Positions 1 to 9,633 of a stretch of 64,000 bases of DNA are shown piece by piece. Location of the stretch: NCBI RefSeq assembly GCF_000223215.1, contig NC_017243.1:2294001-2358000 (forward strand), written 5' to 3'. This stretch comes from Brachyspira intermedia PWS/A. Its GTDB lineage: Bacteria; Spirochaetota; Brachyspiria; Brachyspirales; Brachyspiraceae. The translations under genes and the position numbers were made by a program. The notes under the pieces were generated by a model. It saw only the letters and a list, made by a program, of their open reading frames with translations, searched no databases and was not told where the DNA came from. The first letter of the stretch is position 1. Every line of letters starts with the position of its first letter.

Positions 1-780
1 AGCATTTTTGATACTAGAAACATCTAAAAGAGGATTTTCAAAGGCATTAGTTATAGCTTTTTGAAGTCTGTCATCGCCTTTACCTACTCCTATACCTAAA
101 TGAGCTCTTCCATTAGATAAAGAAATCATAGTTTTTACATCAGCAAAGTCAACATTGATGAATCCTGTTTGAGTAATTATATCAGATATACCTTGTACGC
201 CCTGACGAAGTATATCATCTACTACAGATAAAGCTTCTTCATAGCTGTAATCGTCCATATCAACCATATCATAAAGGTTTTCATTAGGTATTATGATAAG
301 AGAGTCCACTACTGAAAGCATTTTATCTATACCAGATTCAGCACGGCTCATTTTTAATTTACCTTCATATTCAAAAGGTTTAGTAACAACACCTATAGTT
401 AAAGCTCCAGCCTTTTTAGCAGCTTCAGCAACTACCGGACTTGCTCCTGTTCCTGTACCGCCTCCAAAACTGCTGGCAATAAATACCAAATTAGCTCCGC
501 TTACAACTTCTTCTATATTAGCAATATCTTCTCTGGCAGCTTCAGCACCTTTATCTGGATCTGTACCTGCTCCCAAACCTTGAGTTACTCTGTCTCCCAA
601 AACTATTCTTGTAGGAGCATTAGAACGAGATAATGCCTGAGCATCTGTATTCATGGCAATAAACTCTACATCTTTTAAACCTTCTTCTATCATTCTGTTT
701 ACAGCATTACATCCGCCGTTTCCGACTCCTATTACTTTTATTACTGTATCCAATGATGAAGAATCATTCTTAAATGCCAT
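1..780 (-). CDS. ftsZ: Cell division protein FtsZ (3' part lies outside the window)
   Basis: FtsZ is the tubulin-like GTPase that polymerises into the cytokinetic ring at midcell. The first 260 residues are visible. The N-terminal nucleotide-binding segment reads KVIGVGNGGCNAVNRM, and the tubulin signature loop SFGGGTGTGASP follows near residue 105; DFADVKTMI matches the later GTPase core. The gene runs off the left edge, so the T7 loop end, linker and C-terminal peptide are not seen. The chosen ATG has GGGAG seven bases upstream. A second in-frame ATG at position 834 also has a good GGGGAG site and would add 18 residues; the extension uses codons that are rare here (CGC, GGG), so the shorter form is preferred. 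Family assignment is certain; the start is not. Confidence 0.96.
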   Translation of the reverse strand, partial: MAFKNDSSSLDTVIKVIGVGNGGCNAVNRMIEEGLKDVEFIAMNTDAQALSRSNAPTRIVLGDRVTQGLGAGTDPDKGAEAAREDIANIEEVVSGANLVFIASSFGGGTGTGASPVVAEAAKKAGALTIGVVTKPFEYEGKLKMSRAESGIDKMLSVVDSLIIIPNENLYDMVDMDDYSYEEALSVVDDILRQGVQGISDIITQTGFINVDFADVKTMISLSNGRAHLGIGVGKGDDRLQKAITNAFENPLLDVSSIKNA

Positions 781-907
781 TTTTTCGCTCCCTTTCATAT
801 TATCTGCCAATTGTATGCGATAGTTAGGATTCATTGCAGCTCCCCTTACTATATATTAGATTTTTTAATCAAAATTTCTTTAAATTTATAATAAACATAT
901 TTCAATA

Positions 908-935
908 AACATAATTATATTAACATAACTGTCAA
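908..935 (-). promoter_or_regulatory. Candidate sigma-70 promoter of ftsZ
   Basis: On the minus strand TTGACA (930-935) is followed after 16 bases by TATGTT (908-913), upstream of ftsZ. The rest of the 355-base interval between ftsZ and mtaB is AT-rich sequence in which nothing else was recognised. Confidence 0.45.
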
Positions 936-1135
936 ATTCCGCAAGTAGTAAAAATAAAAAAATATGTTATTATGTTAATCGGATTTTTTAACTTTTAATT
1001 ATAAAAATATTATGTTAATTGTTTTTTATTGTTTGTATTATTCTTATTTTAAATATATACTAATAGATAACTAATATTACTTTTAAATAAAAAATAATAA
1101 CAATAAAACAACAATAATATACAAAGAGAATATTT

Positions 1136-2389
1136 ATGAATATACATATACATACTTTTGGATGCCGACTCAATCAATATGAAAGTGAGAAAATATCATA
1201 CGAATTAAAAAACTTAGGGGCAAATATAACCGAATTAGACAATGCAGAAGCTATAGCTATAAATACATGCACTGTTACTAATGACAGTGATAAAAAACTC
1301 ATATCATATTTAGAAAAATTGGGAGATATACAAGATAAAAAAGTATTTCTAATAGGATGTTATGTTTCAAAAAAAGATAAAGATTCTTCTATATTTAAAG
1401 ATAATATTGTATTGATACCAAATGAAAAGAAAGAAGAGGCCTCTGAAATAATATTCAATACTTTACATAATAATTCAAACAATAAAATAGACAATCCAAT
1501 ATTCTTTCCTCAGGAACAGAGCAGAGCCTATTTAAAAATACAGGACGGATGCAATGTTTTTTGTACCTATTGTATAGTATCAAGGGTAAGAGGAAGTCAC
1601 AGAAGTGTTGAGCCTTCAAAAATATATGATGCTATAAAAATTGCTAATGATTACAATTATAAAGAAATTGTTCTAACAGGCTTAAATCTTGGTTCATATA
1701 ACTATAATAATGAAATAAACTTCACAAAAATACTGCAAAATATACTAGAACATTCATCTAAATATGGTATAAGAATAAGACTTTCATCTATTGAGCCTAT
1801 TTATTTTGATGATGAGCTTATAAGTCTATTTAAAAATGATGATATACTTTGTCCGCATGCTCATATACCTTTACAGTCTGGAAGCAATAAAATATTACAG
1901 CTTATGAACAGAAGATATACAAGGGAAGATTATCTAAATATCACAGAAAAACTGTATAAAACTAATTCAAATATGTCTATAAGCAGTGATGTAATGGTTG
2001 GCTTTCCTCATGAAGATAATAATGACTTTAATGATACTTATGATTTATGCGAAAAGTCAAAATTTATAAAGATTCACATATTCAGATATTCTAACAGAGA
2101 AAATACACCTTCATCAAAGATGGATAATCAGGTGGGATATAGGGCTAAATTAAAAAGAGCTAAAATACTCAATGATTTAAATAACAAACTTAAAGATTTA
2201 TATTACAAAAATGCTGAAGGAAGAGATTTAAAAATAGTAATAGAAAAAGCCTTACAAGATAACAACTATATTGGAACTAGTGCTGAATATTTAAAATGCA
2301 AACTTCATAGTGAAAATACCCTAAACAAAAAGGATCTTGTATCAGCAAAGGCATTGAAATATGAAGGCGGTATTATGATTTGCGAGTAA
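1136..2389 (+). CDS. mtaB: MtaB-type tRNA (N6-threonylcarbamoyladenosine-37) methylthiotransferase
   Basis: This is a radical-SAM methylthiotransferase of the MiaB/MtaB family, which adds a methylthio group to t6A37 in tRNA using two 4Fe-4S clusters. The N-terminal UPF0004 domain shows its cysteines in FGCRLNQ (Cys10), INTCTV and IGCY. The radical-SAM CxxxCxxC motif is at Cys139-Cys143-Cys146, in DGCNVFCTYC. A short TRAM-like tail ends the 417-residue protein, a usual length for the family. FGCRLNQYE at the N-terminus favours MtaB (YqeV) over MiaB or RimO. The start is preceded by a purine-rich AAAGAGAA. It stands alone, divergent from ftsZ. Confidence 0.9.
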   Translation: MNIHIHTFGCRLNQYESEKISYELKNLGANITELDNAEAIAINTCTVTNDSDKKLISYLEKLGDIQDKKVFLIGCYVSKKDKDSSIFKDNIVLIPNEKKEEASEIIFNTLHNNSNNKIDNPIFFPQEQSRAYLKIQDGCNVFCTYCIVSRVRGSHRSVEPSKIYDAIKIANDYNYKEIVLTGLNLGSYNYNNEINFTKILQNILEHSSKYGIRIRLSSIEPIYFDDELISLFKNDDILCPHAHIPLQSGSNKILQLMNRRYTREDYLNITEKLYKTNSNMSISSDVMVGFPHEDNNDFNDTYDLCEKSKFIKIHIFRYSNRENTPSSKMDNQVGYRAKLKRAKILNDLNNKLKDLYYKNAEGRDLKIVIEKALQDNNYIGTSAEYLKCKLHSENTLNKKDLVSAKALKYEGGIMICE

Positions 2390-2447
2390 ATAAATATACT
2401 GAAACAAATATATTTTGTCAAAAATTATTTTATTATTTTTATTATTT

Positions 2448-2549
2448 GTGGGGACTAGCCCCCACACCCCAACTTCTTTTGCCGATTAGGCACCTACTCG
2501 GTGGTGGCCCCATACGCAGTACGCCTTCGGCGAGAAGCAAAAGGGCTAT
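2448..2549. repeat. GC-rich dispersed repeat, copy A
   Basis: This block is strikingly GC-rich compared with its surroundings. It opens with an 18-base hairpin (GTGGGG, five-base loop, CCCCCAC at 2448-2465). It then runs from AACTTCTTTTG (about 2471) to GAGAAGCAAAAG (about 2532-2543). The reverse complement of 6729-6814 has the same frame of motifs (CAACTTCTTTTG at one end, CGAGAA.CAAAAAG at the other, with GC-rich sequence between). The 388-base interval 2390-2777 holds no gene; besides this repeat it contains a CCTGCAG-containing stretch near 2620-2665 and AT-rich sequence. Confidence 0.6.
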
Positions 2550-2777
2550 ATTTTAGCTTAAATTAATAATCTATCTTACATGTAAACGATTTTAGTACTA
2601 ATTTTCAGCGAAGCGTATCCGAGCCTGCAGAGGATATAAAGTTCTTTGACAAAACCTGCAGATTGTGTGCGGTTGGAAAAATTCACTAAAAATTACCAAT
2701 ATTAAAAATTTTCAATATACATAAACATTAAAATTTACATAATTTGACTTTATGTATTCAAAATGTATAATTAATTA

Positions 2778-4172
2778 ATGATCAATACAAATAAAGAACT
2801 AAACAATGAACGTAAACAAAATATTTTAAATCTATTAAATAAATGCAAAGAAACAGATAAAAACTTCAAACAATTTGCATCAGAAAGTCATAAATATAAA
2901 TTAAATCCTCCTATAAATAAAAATAAAGTTATAGAATTAGAAAATAAATATGAATTCAAACTTCCTGAAGATTATTTTTGGTTTATAACAGAGGTTGGAA
3001 ATGGAGGTGCTTGTCATGGCTACAGTATGGATAAATTTGAAGATATGTATTTTGATTATTTGAAATATGATAACAGAATTGATTTAATGATAGAGTATTC
3101 AAAAAAAGTAAATGAAGGAAATGCTAACGATATAGAAGATATAGACTTTGAATATTATGGAATATTAAGGTTTGGAACTTTGGGCTGTTCTTCCTCTATA
3201 GGTTTAATAGTAACAGGAGAAAATAAAGGAAAAGTTATTTATTATGATGATGAATTTTATGAAGAGCCTTTTATCACTTGTTATGATAATTTTGTTGATT
3301 ACTATGAGAATTGGGCTTTGGAAACATCTCTTGATTATAATATGGGTTCTTTTGGGTTAAGATTAAAACTTGAAATTGATGATTTAATTAAATCTTATTA
3401 TGACATATTAAATAATGAAAAAGAAGATAATATTATAAATAAACAAAGTATTATAACAACGATGCATAAATACAAATCATTAGAAGAAAAATATTTAAAT
3501 GAAATATATGATTTATACAATTTGGAAAAAGATGAAAATTATAAATTAAAATTTGCTGTTTTATTAATAAATCATAATTATAAAAATATAGAAAAAAATA
3601 TAAAAGAAGCATTTCAAAATCAAGATATTATAGATTCTTATGTTAAAGTTTTATATTTAAAAGTTCATGCTGACACAAATTTGTTTGTAGGCAATTTTAA
3701 AAAAGAAATTTTTGATTGGACAAATGAAATAAAATCAGCATTGGAATATTATAAAAAAATATATAATGAAGAAAATAAAACAAATAATTACAGACTTCTT
3801 ATTGATATGGCTTTATATCTCTATAAAAATAATTTAATCGATTTTAAAGAATTTGATATATTTATTAATAATAGAAACTCTACTATATTATATATTCTCT
3901 CTATAAATACTTTAGAAAATGATAATATATTCAATATTTACATAAATGAATTTGTAGAAAGCTGTTCAAATAAAAATACTTCTCAAATAAGAAATACGAT
4001 TGCATATTTAGAAAATATTTTAAAAAATAATAAAAAATATAAAAAAGAAATAATTAACACAATAAAAACAGAATATCAAAAATTATTAGAATATTATAAA
4101 ATCAATGAGCCAAAAGATGAATCTATAATACATTTTATAAATAACACTTCAAAAAGAATATTTAATTATTAA
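2778..4172 (+). CDS. SUKH (SMI1/KNR4) domain protein with alpha-helical C-terminal half
   Basis: Residues about 40-185 fit the SMI1/KNR4 (SUKH) fold: an ELENKYEFKLPEDYFWFI segment, then EVGNGG, then a LRFGTLGCSSSIGLIVTG strand and a YYDDEF stretch. SUKH proteins are known in bacteria mainly as immunity proteins against secreted or contact-delivered toxins, and in yeast as a signalling adaptor. The rest (about 190-464) is Lys/Asn/Glu-rich and mostly helical, with no recognised domain. There is no signal peptide, so it should be cytoplasmic. No clear Shine-Dalgarno sequence precedes the ATG. It is 16 bases upstream of the DUF285/DUF4132 gene on the same strand, which suggests co-transcription. 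No toxin gene is next to it, so an immunity role is inference. Confidence 0.72.
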   Translation: MINTNKELNNERKQNILNLLNKCKETDKNFKQFASESHKYKLNPPINKNKVIELENKYEFKLPEDYFWFITEVGNGGACHGYSMDKFEDMYFDYLKYDNRIDLMIEYSKKVNEGNANDIEDIDFEYYGILRFGTLGCSSSIGLIVTGENKGKVIYYDDEFYEEPFITCYDNFVDYYENWALETSLDYNMGSFGLRLKLEIDDLIKSYYDILNNEKEDNIINKQSIITTMHKYKSLEEKYLNEIYDLYNLEKDENYKLKFAVLLINHNYKNIEKNIKEAFQNQDIIDSYVKVLYLKVHADTNLFVGNFKKEIFDWTNEIKSALEYYKKIYNEENKTNNYRLLIDMALYLYKNNLIDFKEFDIFINNRNSTILYILSINTLENDNIFNIYINEFVESCSNKNTSQIRNTIAYLENILKNNKKYKKEIINTIKTEYQKLLEYYKINEPKDESIIHFINNTSKRIFNY

Positions 4173-4188
4173 TATTATAGGAGTAAAT

Positions 4189-6558
4189 ATGAAATATAAA
4201 CCTACAAGCAGGAAAGAATTAAAAGATTTAGTAACAGATGAAAATATTTATTTGGGTGATATTGATACCAGCCTAATAACTGATATGTCAGGCTTATTTG
4301 AGTTTTTTAATAGAGATAATTATGAGGGTATAGAAAATTGGGATACTTCTAATGTAGAAGATATGTCTGGTATGTTTACTGCTAATAGAAATTTCAATAA
4401 AGATATTAGTAAATGGAATGTATCTAAAGTAAAAAATATGTCTAATATGTTTTTCTCGGCTGAAAAATTTAATCAGCCTTTGAATGATTTGGATGTAAGC
4501 AATGTAACAAATATGAATAGCATGTTCATGAATGCTAAAAGTTTTAATCAGCCTATCAATAATTGGAATGTGAGTAAAGTTAAAAATATGGACAATATGT
4601 TTCATAATGCTAATAGCTTTAATCAAGATATAAATGACTGGAATGTAAGCAATGTAGAAAGTATGAATCATATGTTTTCATCTGCTCATAAATTTAATCA
4701 TCCTCTTAATAATTGGGATACTAAAAAAGTAAAAAGGATGTCTGGCATGTTTTCATTAGCTTATGCATTTAATCAAGATATTAATAATTGGAATGTAAGC
4801 AATGTTACTAATATGAGATGCATGTTTATGTTTGCAAGAAATTTTAATCAGCCTCTTAATAATTGGGATACTAAAAAAGTAAAAGATATGGCTGCAATGT
4901 TTTCATCAGCTTATGCATTCAATCAAAATTTAGATGATTGGAATATTGATAATCTTTCGGATATGACTAATTTTAATAAAGATTCTGCATTAGAATTAAC
5001 TATTAAATTCAAAACTTATTTATATGCTTTTACTTTAGATAAAAAAGAAAAAAATAATTTAAATGATTTTATAAAAAACAATGCCGAAGAAGTATACAAA
5101 ACTATAGAAAATAATAAAAATAAAAAAATCAATCTTCTTAAAAGATACTTAATAAATAATTTTTATAATGAATTAAAAGAATTAATACCAAATTATATTG
5201 AAAGTTTTAATAATATAGAAGAAGTTTATGATTATATAGATAAAAACTATAATAAAAAAGATGATAAAAAAGTAAAATTTATAGATGATATAGAAATAGA
5301 AAATATAGATAAAAGAATAATAAAATATATTTACTTATCATATTTAGAATTAAAAAGAGAACCCTACAGAATAAAACAAATAGATTATATTACAAATTTG
5401 CTTGATGAAAAGTCTTTTATAAATGCAATGAAAACAATATATGAAATCACCAATAAAGAAACTTCTCTCATTATGTATGCAATATATGGAGGCGATGAAG
5501 CATTAAGAGAGATTTATAAAAAAGAAAAAGATTCAAAATTATGTTTACTTGTATTTTCTATCAATAAAAACAGTAAATATGCTGTTAATATGCTTTATAA
5601 TGTATTTAGAAAAAGTAAAAAATCTGAAATAAAAGAGATGACAGAAATAATAATTGAGGAGATGGCAAAAGAAAATAATTTGAGTGTTTATGAATTGGGA
5701 TTAAAAGCTGTAGAAAATTTCGGATTTGATAGAAATGCAGAGAAAATAATAAATAATAGTCAATATAAAATAATTTTAAAAAATAATTATACTATAGAAT
5801 TATTTGATATCAAAGAAAATAAAACATTAAAACAAATACCTAAAAATTTTGATGATAGTACAAAAGGAGAAATTAAATACATAAAAAAAGAAATTCCAAA
5901 TATTATAAAAAATCAAAGTAATAATCTAATAAAAATTCTATTAGCAGGAAAAAAGTACGATTTTAATTTTTTTAAAGAAATATTTATTGATAATCCAATA
6001 ATGAATATATTTGCTATTAATTTAGTTTGGAATTTATTTGATGAAAATAATAATTTTATAACAACATTCAGATATTCAGGAGATGGAAGCTATACCAACT
6101 GCGATGATGACACAGTAAATATAAATAATAATTATTTTGTAAGTTTATCAAGCCCTATAGAAATGGAAGAAGAAATTATAGTAAAATGGAAAAAACAGCT
6201 TGAAGACTATGAATTATCACAGCCAATAATGCAGTTTACAAATATAAAAATAAATAATTTAGAAGAAGCATTAAAAAAATTACAAAATATAGAAATAAGC
6301 ATCGGTTCAATAAAAGCATTTTCTCAAAAATATGATATGAATACAGAATATAAAAGCTATTATGAAATTAATGGCTATTCTTATAAAGATTTATATAATA
6401 ATCAAAAGTTTTATATGAAAACAAAAACTCTTAATACTGACACCAATAATAATTATAAAATAAGAATTAATATAAAGTTTAATAATGCTAGTAACAGATT
6501 TATATATACTTGTCTTATACTTTTAATATGTGATTTTGGATTAACTGAAATATACTGA
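4189..6558 (+). CDS. DUF285 (BspA-type) repeat protein with DUF4132-like C-terminal region
   Basis: Residues 51-250 are eight consecutive 25-residue repeats of the pattern W-(N/D)-(V/T)-S-x-V-x-x-M-x-x-M-F-x-x-A-x-x-FNQ, the DUF285 repeat found in Brachyspira and Mycoplasma repeat proteins. Unlike the usual surface forms, this protein has no signal peptide or lipobox. The rest is a large helical region. Its last quarter (around residues 600-690) carries FRYSGDGSYTN and later VKWKKQLEDYELSQPIMQF. This pattern resembles the DUF4132/MolR-like domain, in which a Trp-x-x-x-Leu-x-Asp-Tyr-Glu segment is followed by a Gln-Phe stretch. GGAG precedes the ATG at good spacing. The role is unknown. The DUF285 call is firm; the DUF4132 call rests on motif memory. 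Confidence 0.75.
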   Translation: MKYKPTSRKELKDLVTDENIYLGDIDTSLITDMSGLFEFFNRDNYEGIENWDTSNVEDMSGMFTANRNFNKDISKWNVSKVKNMSNMFFSAEKFNQPLNDLDVSNVTNMNSMFMNAKSFNQPINNWNVSKVKNMDNMFHNANSFNQDINDWNVSNVESMNHMFSSAHKFNHPLNNWDTKKVKRMSGMFSLAYAFNQDINNWNVSNVTNMRCMFMFARNFNQPLNNWDTKKVKDMAAMFSSAYAFNQNLDDWNIDNLSDMTNFNKDSALELTIKFKTYLYAFTLDKKEKNNLNDFIKNNAEEVYKTIENNKNKKINLLKRYLINNFYNELKELIPNYIESFNNIEEVYDYIDKNYNKKDDKKVKFIDDIEIENIDKRIIKYIYLSYLELKREPYRIKQIDYITNLLDEKSFINAMKTIYEITNKETSLIMYAIYGGDEALREIYKKEKDSKLCLLVFSINKNSKYAVNMLYNVFRKSKKSEIKEMTEIIIEEMAKENNLSVYELGLKAVENFGFDRNAEKIINNSQYKIILKNNYTIELFDIKENKTLKQIPKNFDDSTKGEIKYIKKEIPNIIKNQSNNLIKILLAGKKYDFNFFKEIFIDNPIMNIFAINLVWNLFDENNNFITTFRYSGDGSYTNCDDDTVNINNNYFVSLSSPIEMEEEIIVKWKKQLEDYELSQPIMQFTNIKINNLEEALKKLQNIEISIGSIKAFSQKYDMNTEYKSYYEINGYSYKDLYNNQKFYMKTKTLNTDTNNNYKIRINIKFNNASNRFIYTCLILLICDFGLTEIY
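4339..4938 (+). repeat. Eight 75-bp coding repeats (DUF285)
   Basis: A TGG codon opens each unit at exact 75-base steps (4339, 4414 and so on, up to 4939 where a partial ninth unit begins). Units differ in sequence but keep the VxxMxxMF core. Such arrays can gain or lose units by recombination. Confidence 0.9.
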
Positions 6559-6619
6559 AACAAATAAATTTTTACAAAGTTAAAAATTTTCATTTTATAT
6601 TAAAAAAATAATTTTCTAT

Positions 6620-6645
6620 CAACTTTTTCCCGTAGCAAAAAGTTG
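6620..6645. repeat. Hairpin repeat with conserved CCCG(T/C)(A/C)GC loop, copy 1
   Basis: A 9-bp perfect stem (CAACTTTTT / AAAAAGTTG) encloses the 8-base loop CCCGTAGC. The same design with a covarying stem occurs at 11340-11365. It lies 62 bases past the stop codon of the DUF285/DUF4132 gene. It lacks an adjacent T-tract, so a simple terminator role is doubtful. Confidence 0.55.
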
Positions 6646-6728
6646 CAAAAAGTACAAATATTATAGCGTTGTATGTTTTGAATATGATAAACTATATAAT
6701 AATGCCTGTATTTTAATATAAAAAATTC

Positions 6729-6814
6729 AGCTTTTTGTTTCTCGACTGCTGTAGGCACACTTCGTGAGGCGGGCACGCCACAATGACACTTACTTAGGTC
6801 TCAAAAGAAGTTGG
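6729..6814. repeat. GC-rich dispersed repeat, reverse copy of A
   Basis: Read on the minus strand, this block starts with CAACTTCTTTTGAGA, has a GC-rich centre (GTGGCGTGCCCGCCTC) and ends CGAGAAACAAAAAG, matching the layout of the copy at 2448-2549. It sits just beyond the 3' end of the TPR gene. Confidence 0.55.
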
Positions 6815-6832
6815 TTTACACTTAGTTATATT

Positions 6833-8827
6833 TTAATAATCAATATTATTATTTTTCAAGAACTCTATTGCAGGCTCTATATTTTCAGCCGCTAATTCTT
6901 TCATGTTATCCATAATTGCATTTATTTCATATTCATCATTATTTTTTAAAGCTGTTTGATATGATTTATTAAAATACTCTAATGCTTCACCATTTAATTT
7001 ATTATAATTTTCTATATTGTTTTTTTCTTTTAAAGCCAATCTTGATTTCACTTCACCTATATTATTATAAGGCAAAGAAAGTTCAGAATTTATTTCTAAC
7101 GCTTTATAAAAATTTTCTAATGCCTCATCATACTCTTTTAATCTCACATAACAGCCGCCCAAATTATTAAAAGCATAATCATGTTCTTTATTTAATTTTA
7201 TAGTAGTTTGATAATCTCTAAAAGCTTCATCATAATTTTTCAATGCCTCATTAGCAATACCCCTATTATAATATGCTTCATCATAATTCGGATTTAACTC
7301 TATAGCCTTGTCAAAGTCTCTAATAGCCTCTTCATACAAATACAAATCAAGCTCAGCATTTCCCTTATAACTATATATTTCATAATTATCAGGATCTAAA
7401 TCTATAGCTTTGTTATAATCATTAATTGATTCTTTTATTAATCCTGCATTATGTTTGGCAATGGCTCTCTTACAATAACAATCATCTCCAAGCTCTATCG
7501 CCTTAGTATAATTATCTATAGCCTCATCGTAATTTTTTGATATTTCATTTAAAGCAGCTTTTAAAGTATACAAATAAGCTCTATCAGAATCTGACTCTGC
7601 ATCATATAAAGCTTCATCAAAATCTTTCATAGCCTCATCATATAAATTCAAATTAATCTTTGCCATAGCTCTTTCATAATAAGCATCTATATGATCATTA
7701 TCTAATTCTAAAGTTTTATTATAATCTTCAATGGCTTCTTCATAATGTTCTAAATCAAACTTGGCATTTCCTCTATAATAATAAGCATCAGCATAACAAG
7801 AATTAAATTTTATAAATACATCAAAATAATCAATAGCTTCTTCATATCTTTTTAATTCTAAATAACAAATACCTAAACTATAACAAACAAATTCATTATC
7901 CGAATCAATAATAGAATTAAAATCTTCTATAGCTTCCTCAAATAAACCTAAATTCTGTTTGCATAAACCCTTATTATAAACGGCTTCTGTATCATCAGGA
8001 TTTAATTCCAAAACTTTATTATAATCTTCTATAGCTTTATTATATTCTTCTAACTTAAAGTATGTCAAAGCTCTGTTATAATAAGAATCAACATCCATTT
8101 CATTAAGCTCTATAGCCTTAGTATAATCATCTATAGCATTTTTAAACATATTTAAATTAGAATAAACTAAAGCCCTTTCATAATATATATAACTTTCATC
8201 AGGACAATAATCTATAGCAATTGTAAAATCTTCAATGGCTTCTTCCAATAAATTCAAATTATATTTAGATAAACCTCTATAGTAATAATATATATAATTA
8301 ATTTCATTATACTCTATCAATAATGTATTAAAATCATCGACAGCTTCTTTATGTTTATCTATCTTAGCATAAGATAAAGCCCTAATAAAATAAGCATCTT
8401 TAAAATCAGAATCTAATTCTAAAGTTTTATTAAAATTATCTATTGCATCTTCATATAAGCCTAAACCATATTTAGCAACGCCTCTGCTATGATAAGCATT
8501 ACTGTATTTATCATTAAGCTCAATAGTTTTATCAAAATACTTTATAGACTCCTCATACTCTTTTAAATTGCATTTAGAAGTACCTATATTATAGTAAGCA
8601 CTTATCAAAATATTATGCATATCATTAATATCTTCATAATTTGTTTCATCATCATTATTATCATCATCATCACTATAAATAATAAATTCATCATCAGAAT
8701 AAAAAACTAAATCCTTATTATAAATATCAATTATCTTTTCTAAGTTGTAAATAGCTTCTTCATATCTTTTTTCTTTAAAAGCATTTTTTCCTAATTCTAA
8801 TAATTGCTGTATTTCTTTTTTTATCAT
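6833..8827 (-). CDS. Tetratricopeptide-repeat protein
   Basis: A 664-residue protein made almost wholly of 34-residue TPR units (about fifteen), with typical cores such as AYYNRGIANEALKNYDEAFRDYQ and AYYYRGNAKFDLEHYEEAIEDYN. TPR solenoids act as protein-interaction scaffolds. A short acidic insert (DDDDNNDDE) around residues 50-60 interrupts the first repeat. No signal peptide or membrane segment is present, so it is likely cytoplasmic. AGGAT precedes the ATG. No catalytic domain is fused, so the partner is unknown. Confidence 0.92.
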   Translation of the reverse strand: MIKKEIQQLLELGKNAFKEKRYEEAIYNLEKIIDIYNKDLVFYSDDEFIIYSDDDDNNDDETNYEDINDMHNILISAYYNIGTSKCNLKEYEESIKYFDKTIELNDKYSNAYHSRGVAKYGLGLYEDAIDNFNKTLELDSDFKDAYFIRALSYAKIDKHKEAVDDFNTLLIEYNEINYIYYYYRGLSKYNLNLLEEAIEDFTIAIDYCPDESYIYYERALVYSNLNMFKNAIDDYTKAIELNEMDVDSYYNRALTYFKLEEYNKAIEDYNKVLELNPDDTEAVYNKGLCKQNLGLFEEAIEDFNSIIDSDNEFVCYSLGICYLELKRYEEAIDYFDVFIKFNSCYADAYYYRGNAKFDLEHYEEAIEDYNKTLELDNDHIDAYYERAMAKINLNLYDEAMKDFDEALYDAESDSDRAYLYTLKAALNEISKNYDEAIDNYTKAIELGDDCYCKRAIAKHNAGLIKESINDYNKAIDLDPDNYEIYSYKGNAELDLYLYEEAIRDFDKAIELNPNYDEAYYNRGIANEALKNYDEAFRDYQTTIKLNKEHDYAFNNLGGCYVRLKEYDEALENFYKALEINSELSLPYNNIGEVKSRLALKEKNNIENYNKLNGEALEYFNKSYQTALKNNDEYEINAIMDNMKELAAENIEPAIEFLKNNNIDY

Positions 8828-8859
8828 TTATTTATCCTGAATAAAAATTTACAATTCAC

Positions 8860-8887
8860 ATATTAGAATATTTTTATAATTTTTCAA
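8860..8887 (-). promoter_or_regulatory. Candidate promoter of the TPR gene
   Basis: On the minus strand TTGAAA (8882-8887) and TAATAT (8860-8865) are separated by 16 bases, a short distance upstream of the TPR start. On the plus strand, TTGATA (8912-8917) and TATACT (8934-8939) 16 bases apart would serve the divergent SUFU gene. Confidence 0.4.
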
Positions 8888-8966
8888 GTAAAACTATAAT
8901 AAAAAATATTATTGATATATAAATTCTTTCTGTTATACTAATTAACATAATAATTAGGAGTAAAAA

Positions 8967-9629
8967 ATGAGCAAAGAAGAGTTAAACAATAATGAAGAAA
9001 TAAATACTTCCGGTTTTGATGCTATAACTGAAACATTTGAAAAAATATATCCTGAACAAAAAGAACCTTTACATTACAGACCTATAATATCTTATCAGCT
9101 TGGAGGAAAAGACCCGCTTGACGGAATAAGTATTTATAGAGGTAAAGGATATTATCATTTTGTTACTTATGGATTCAGCGAGCTTTATGAAAAAGAATCA
9201 GAAAATAAAGAGTATAGCGGATTTGGTTTTGAACTTACTTTCAAATTAAAAATGAATGAAAAACAGATTAATAATACTAAAGATGATGATACTGCTGATA
9301 ATGAAATAAAAACTGTTGTAGGATTTTTACAGCAATTGGCAAGATATGTATTTGAAAGCGGTGCTGTTTTCAATCCTTATGAATATATATGGACTAAACA
9401 AAAAGAAGGAATAGATGCTGAACAAAAATCAAAGATAACAGGATTTATCACCATACCAGATGAAGCAGGCGAAATAAATACTCCAAATGGAAAAGTAATT
9501 TTTGTTGAGCTTTTAGGTGCTGCAGATTCAGAACTTAATGCTATATATGATAAAAAAATCACAGTAAAAGAATTGGCTCAAAAAATAGGAACCGATATAA
9601 CAGATTATAACAGAGAATCTTTATTATAA
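8967..9629 (+). CDS. Suppressor-of-fused (SUFU) domain protein
   Basis: A 220-residue protein with the bacterial SUFU-domain pattern. An N-terminal helix with YPEQKEPLHYRP is followed by LGGKDPLDGISIYRG, HFVTYGFSELYEKE and FGFELTFKLK, and later by a QQLARYVF helix and a FVELLG strand. The family is named for the animal Hedgehog-pathway regulator; bacterial members are cytoplasmic, often occur near polymorphic-toxin loci and are thought to act as immunity or stress proteins. AGGAG is ideally spaced before the ATG. It ends five bases before the end of the convergent flavoprotein gene. Identification is good; the function here is not shown by the sequence. Confidence 0.82.
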   Translation: MSKEELNNNEEINTSGFDAITETFEKIYPEQKEPLHYRPIISYQLGGKDPLDGISIYRGKGYYHFVTYGFSELYEKESENKEYSGFGFELTFKLKMNEKQINNTKDDDTADNEIKTVVGFLQQLARYVFESGAVFNPYEYIWTKQKEGIDAEQKSKITGFITIPDEAGEINTPNGKVIFVELLGAADSELNAIYDKKITVKELAQKIGTDITDYNRESLL

Positions 9630-9633
9630 TTTT

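Noticed and set aside
2448-2549. tRNA or small structured RNA gene in the GC-rich block after mtaB
   Set aside because: No cloverleaf, no T-loop GTTC box; the block is better explained as a dispersed repeat also seen inverted at 6729-6814.
4294-4671. Minus-strand 125-codon open frame
   Set aside because: It is the mirror of the DUF285 repeats; its own apparent repeats come from the coding strand.
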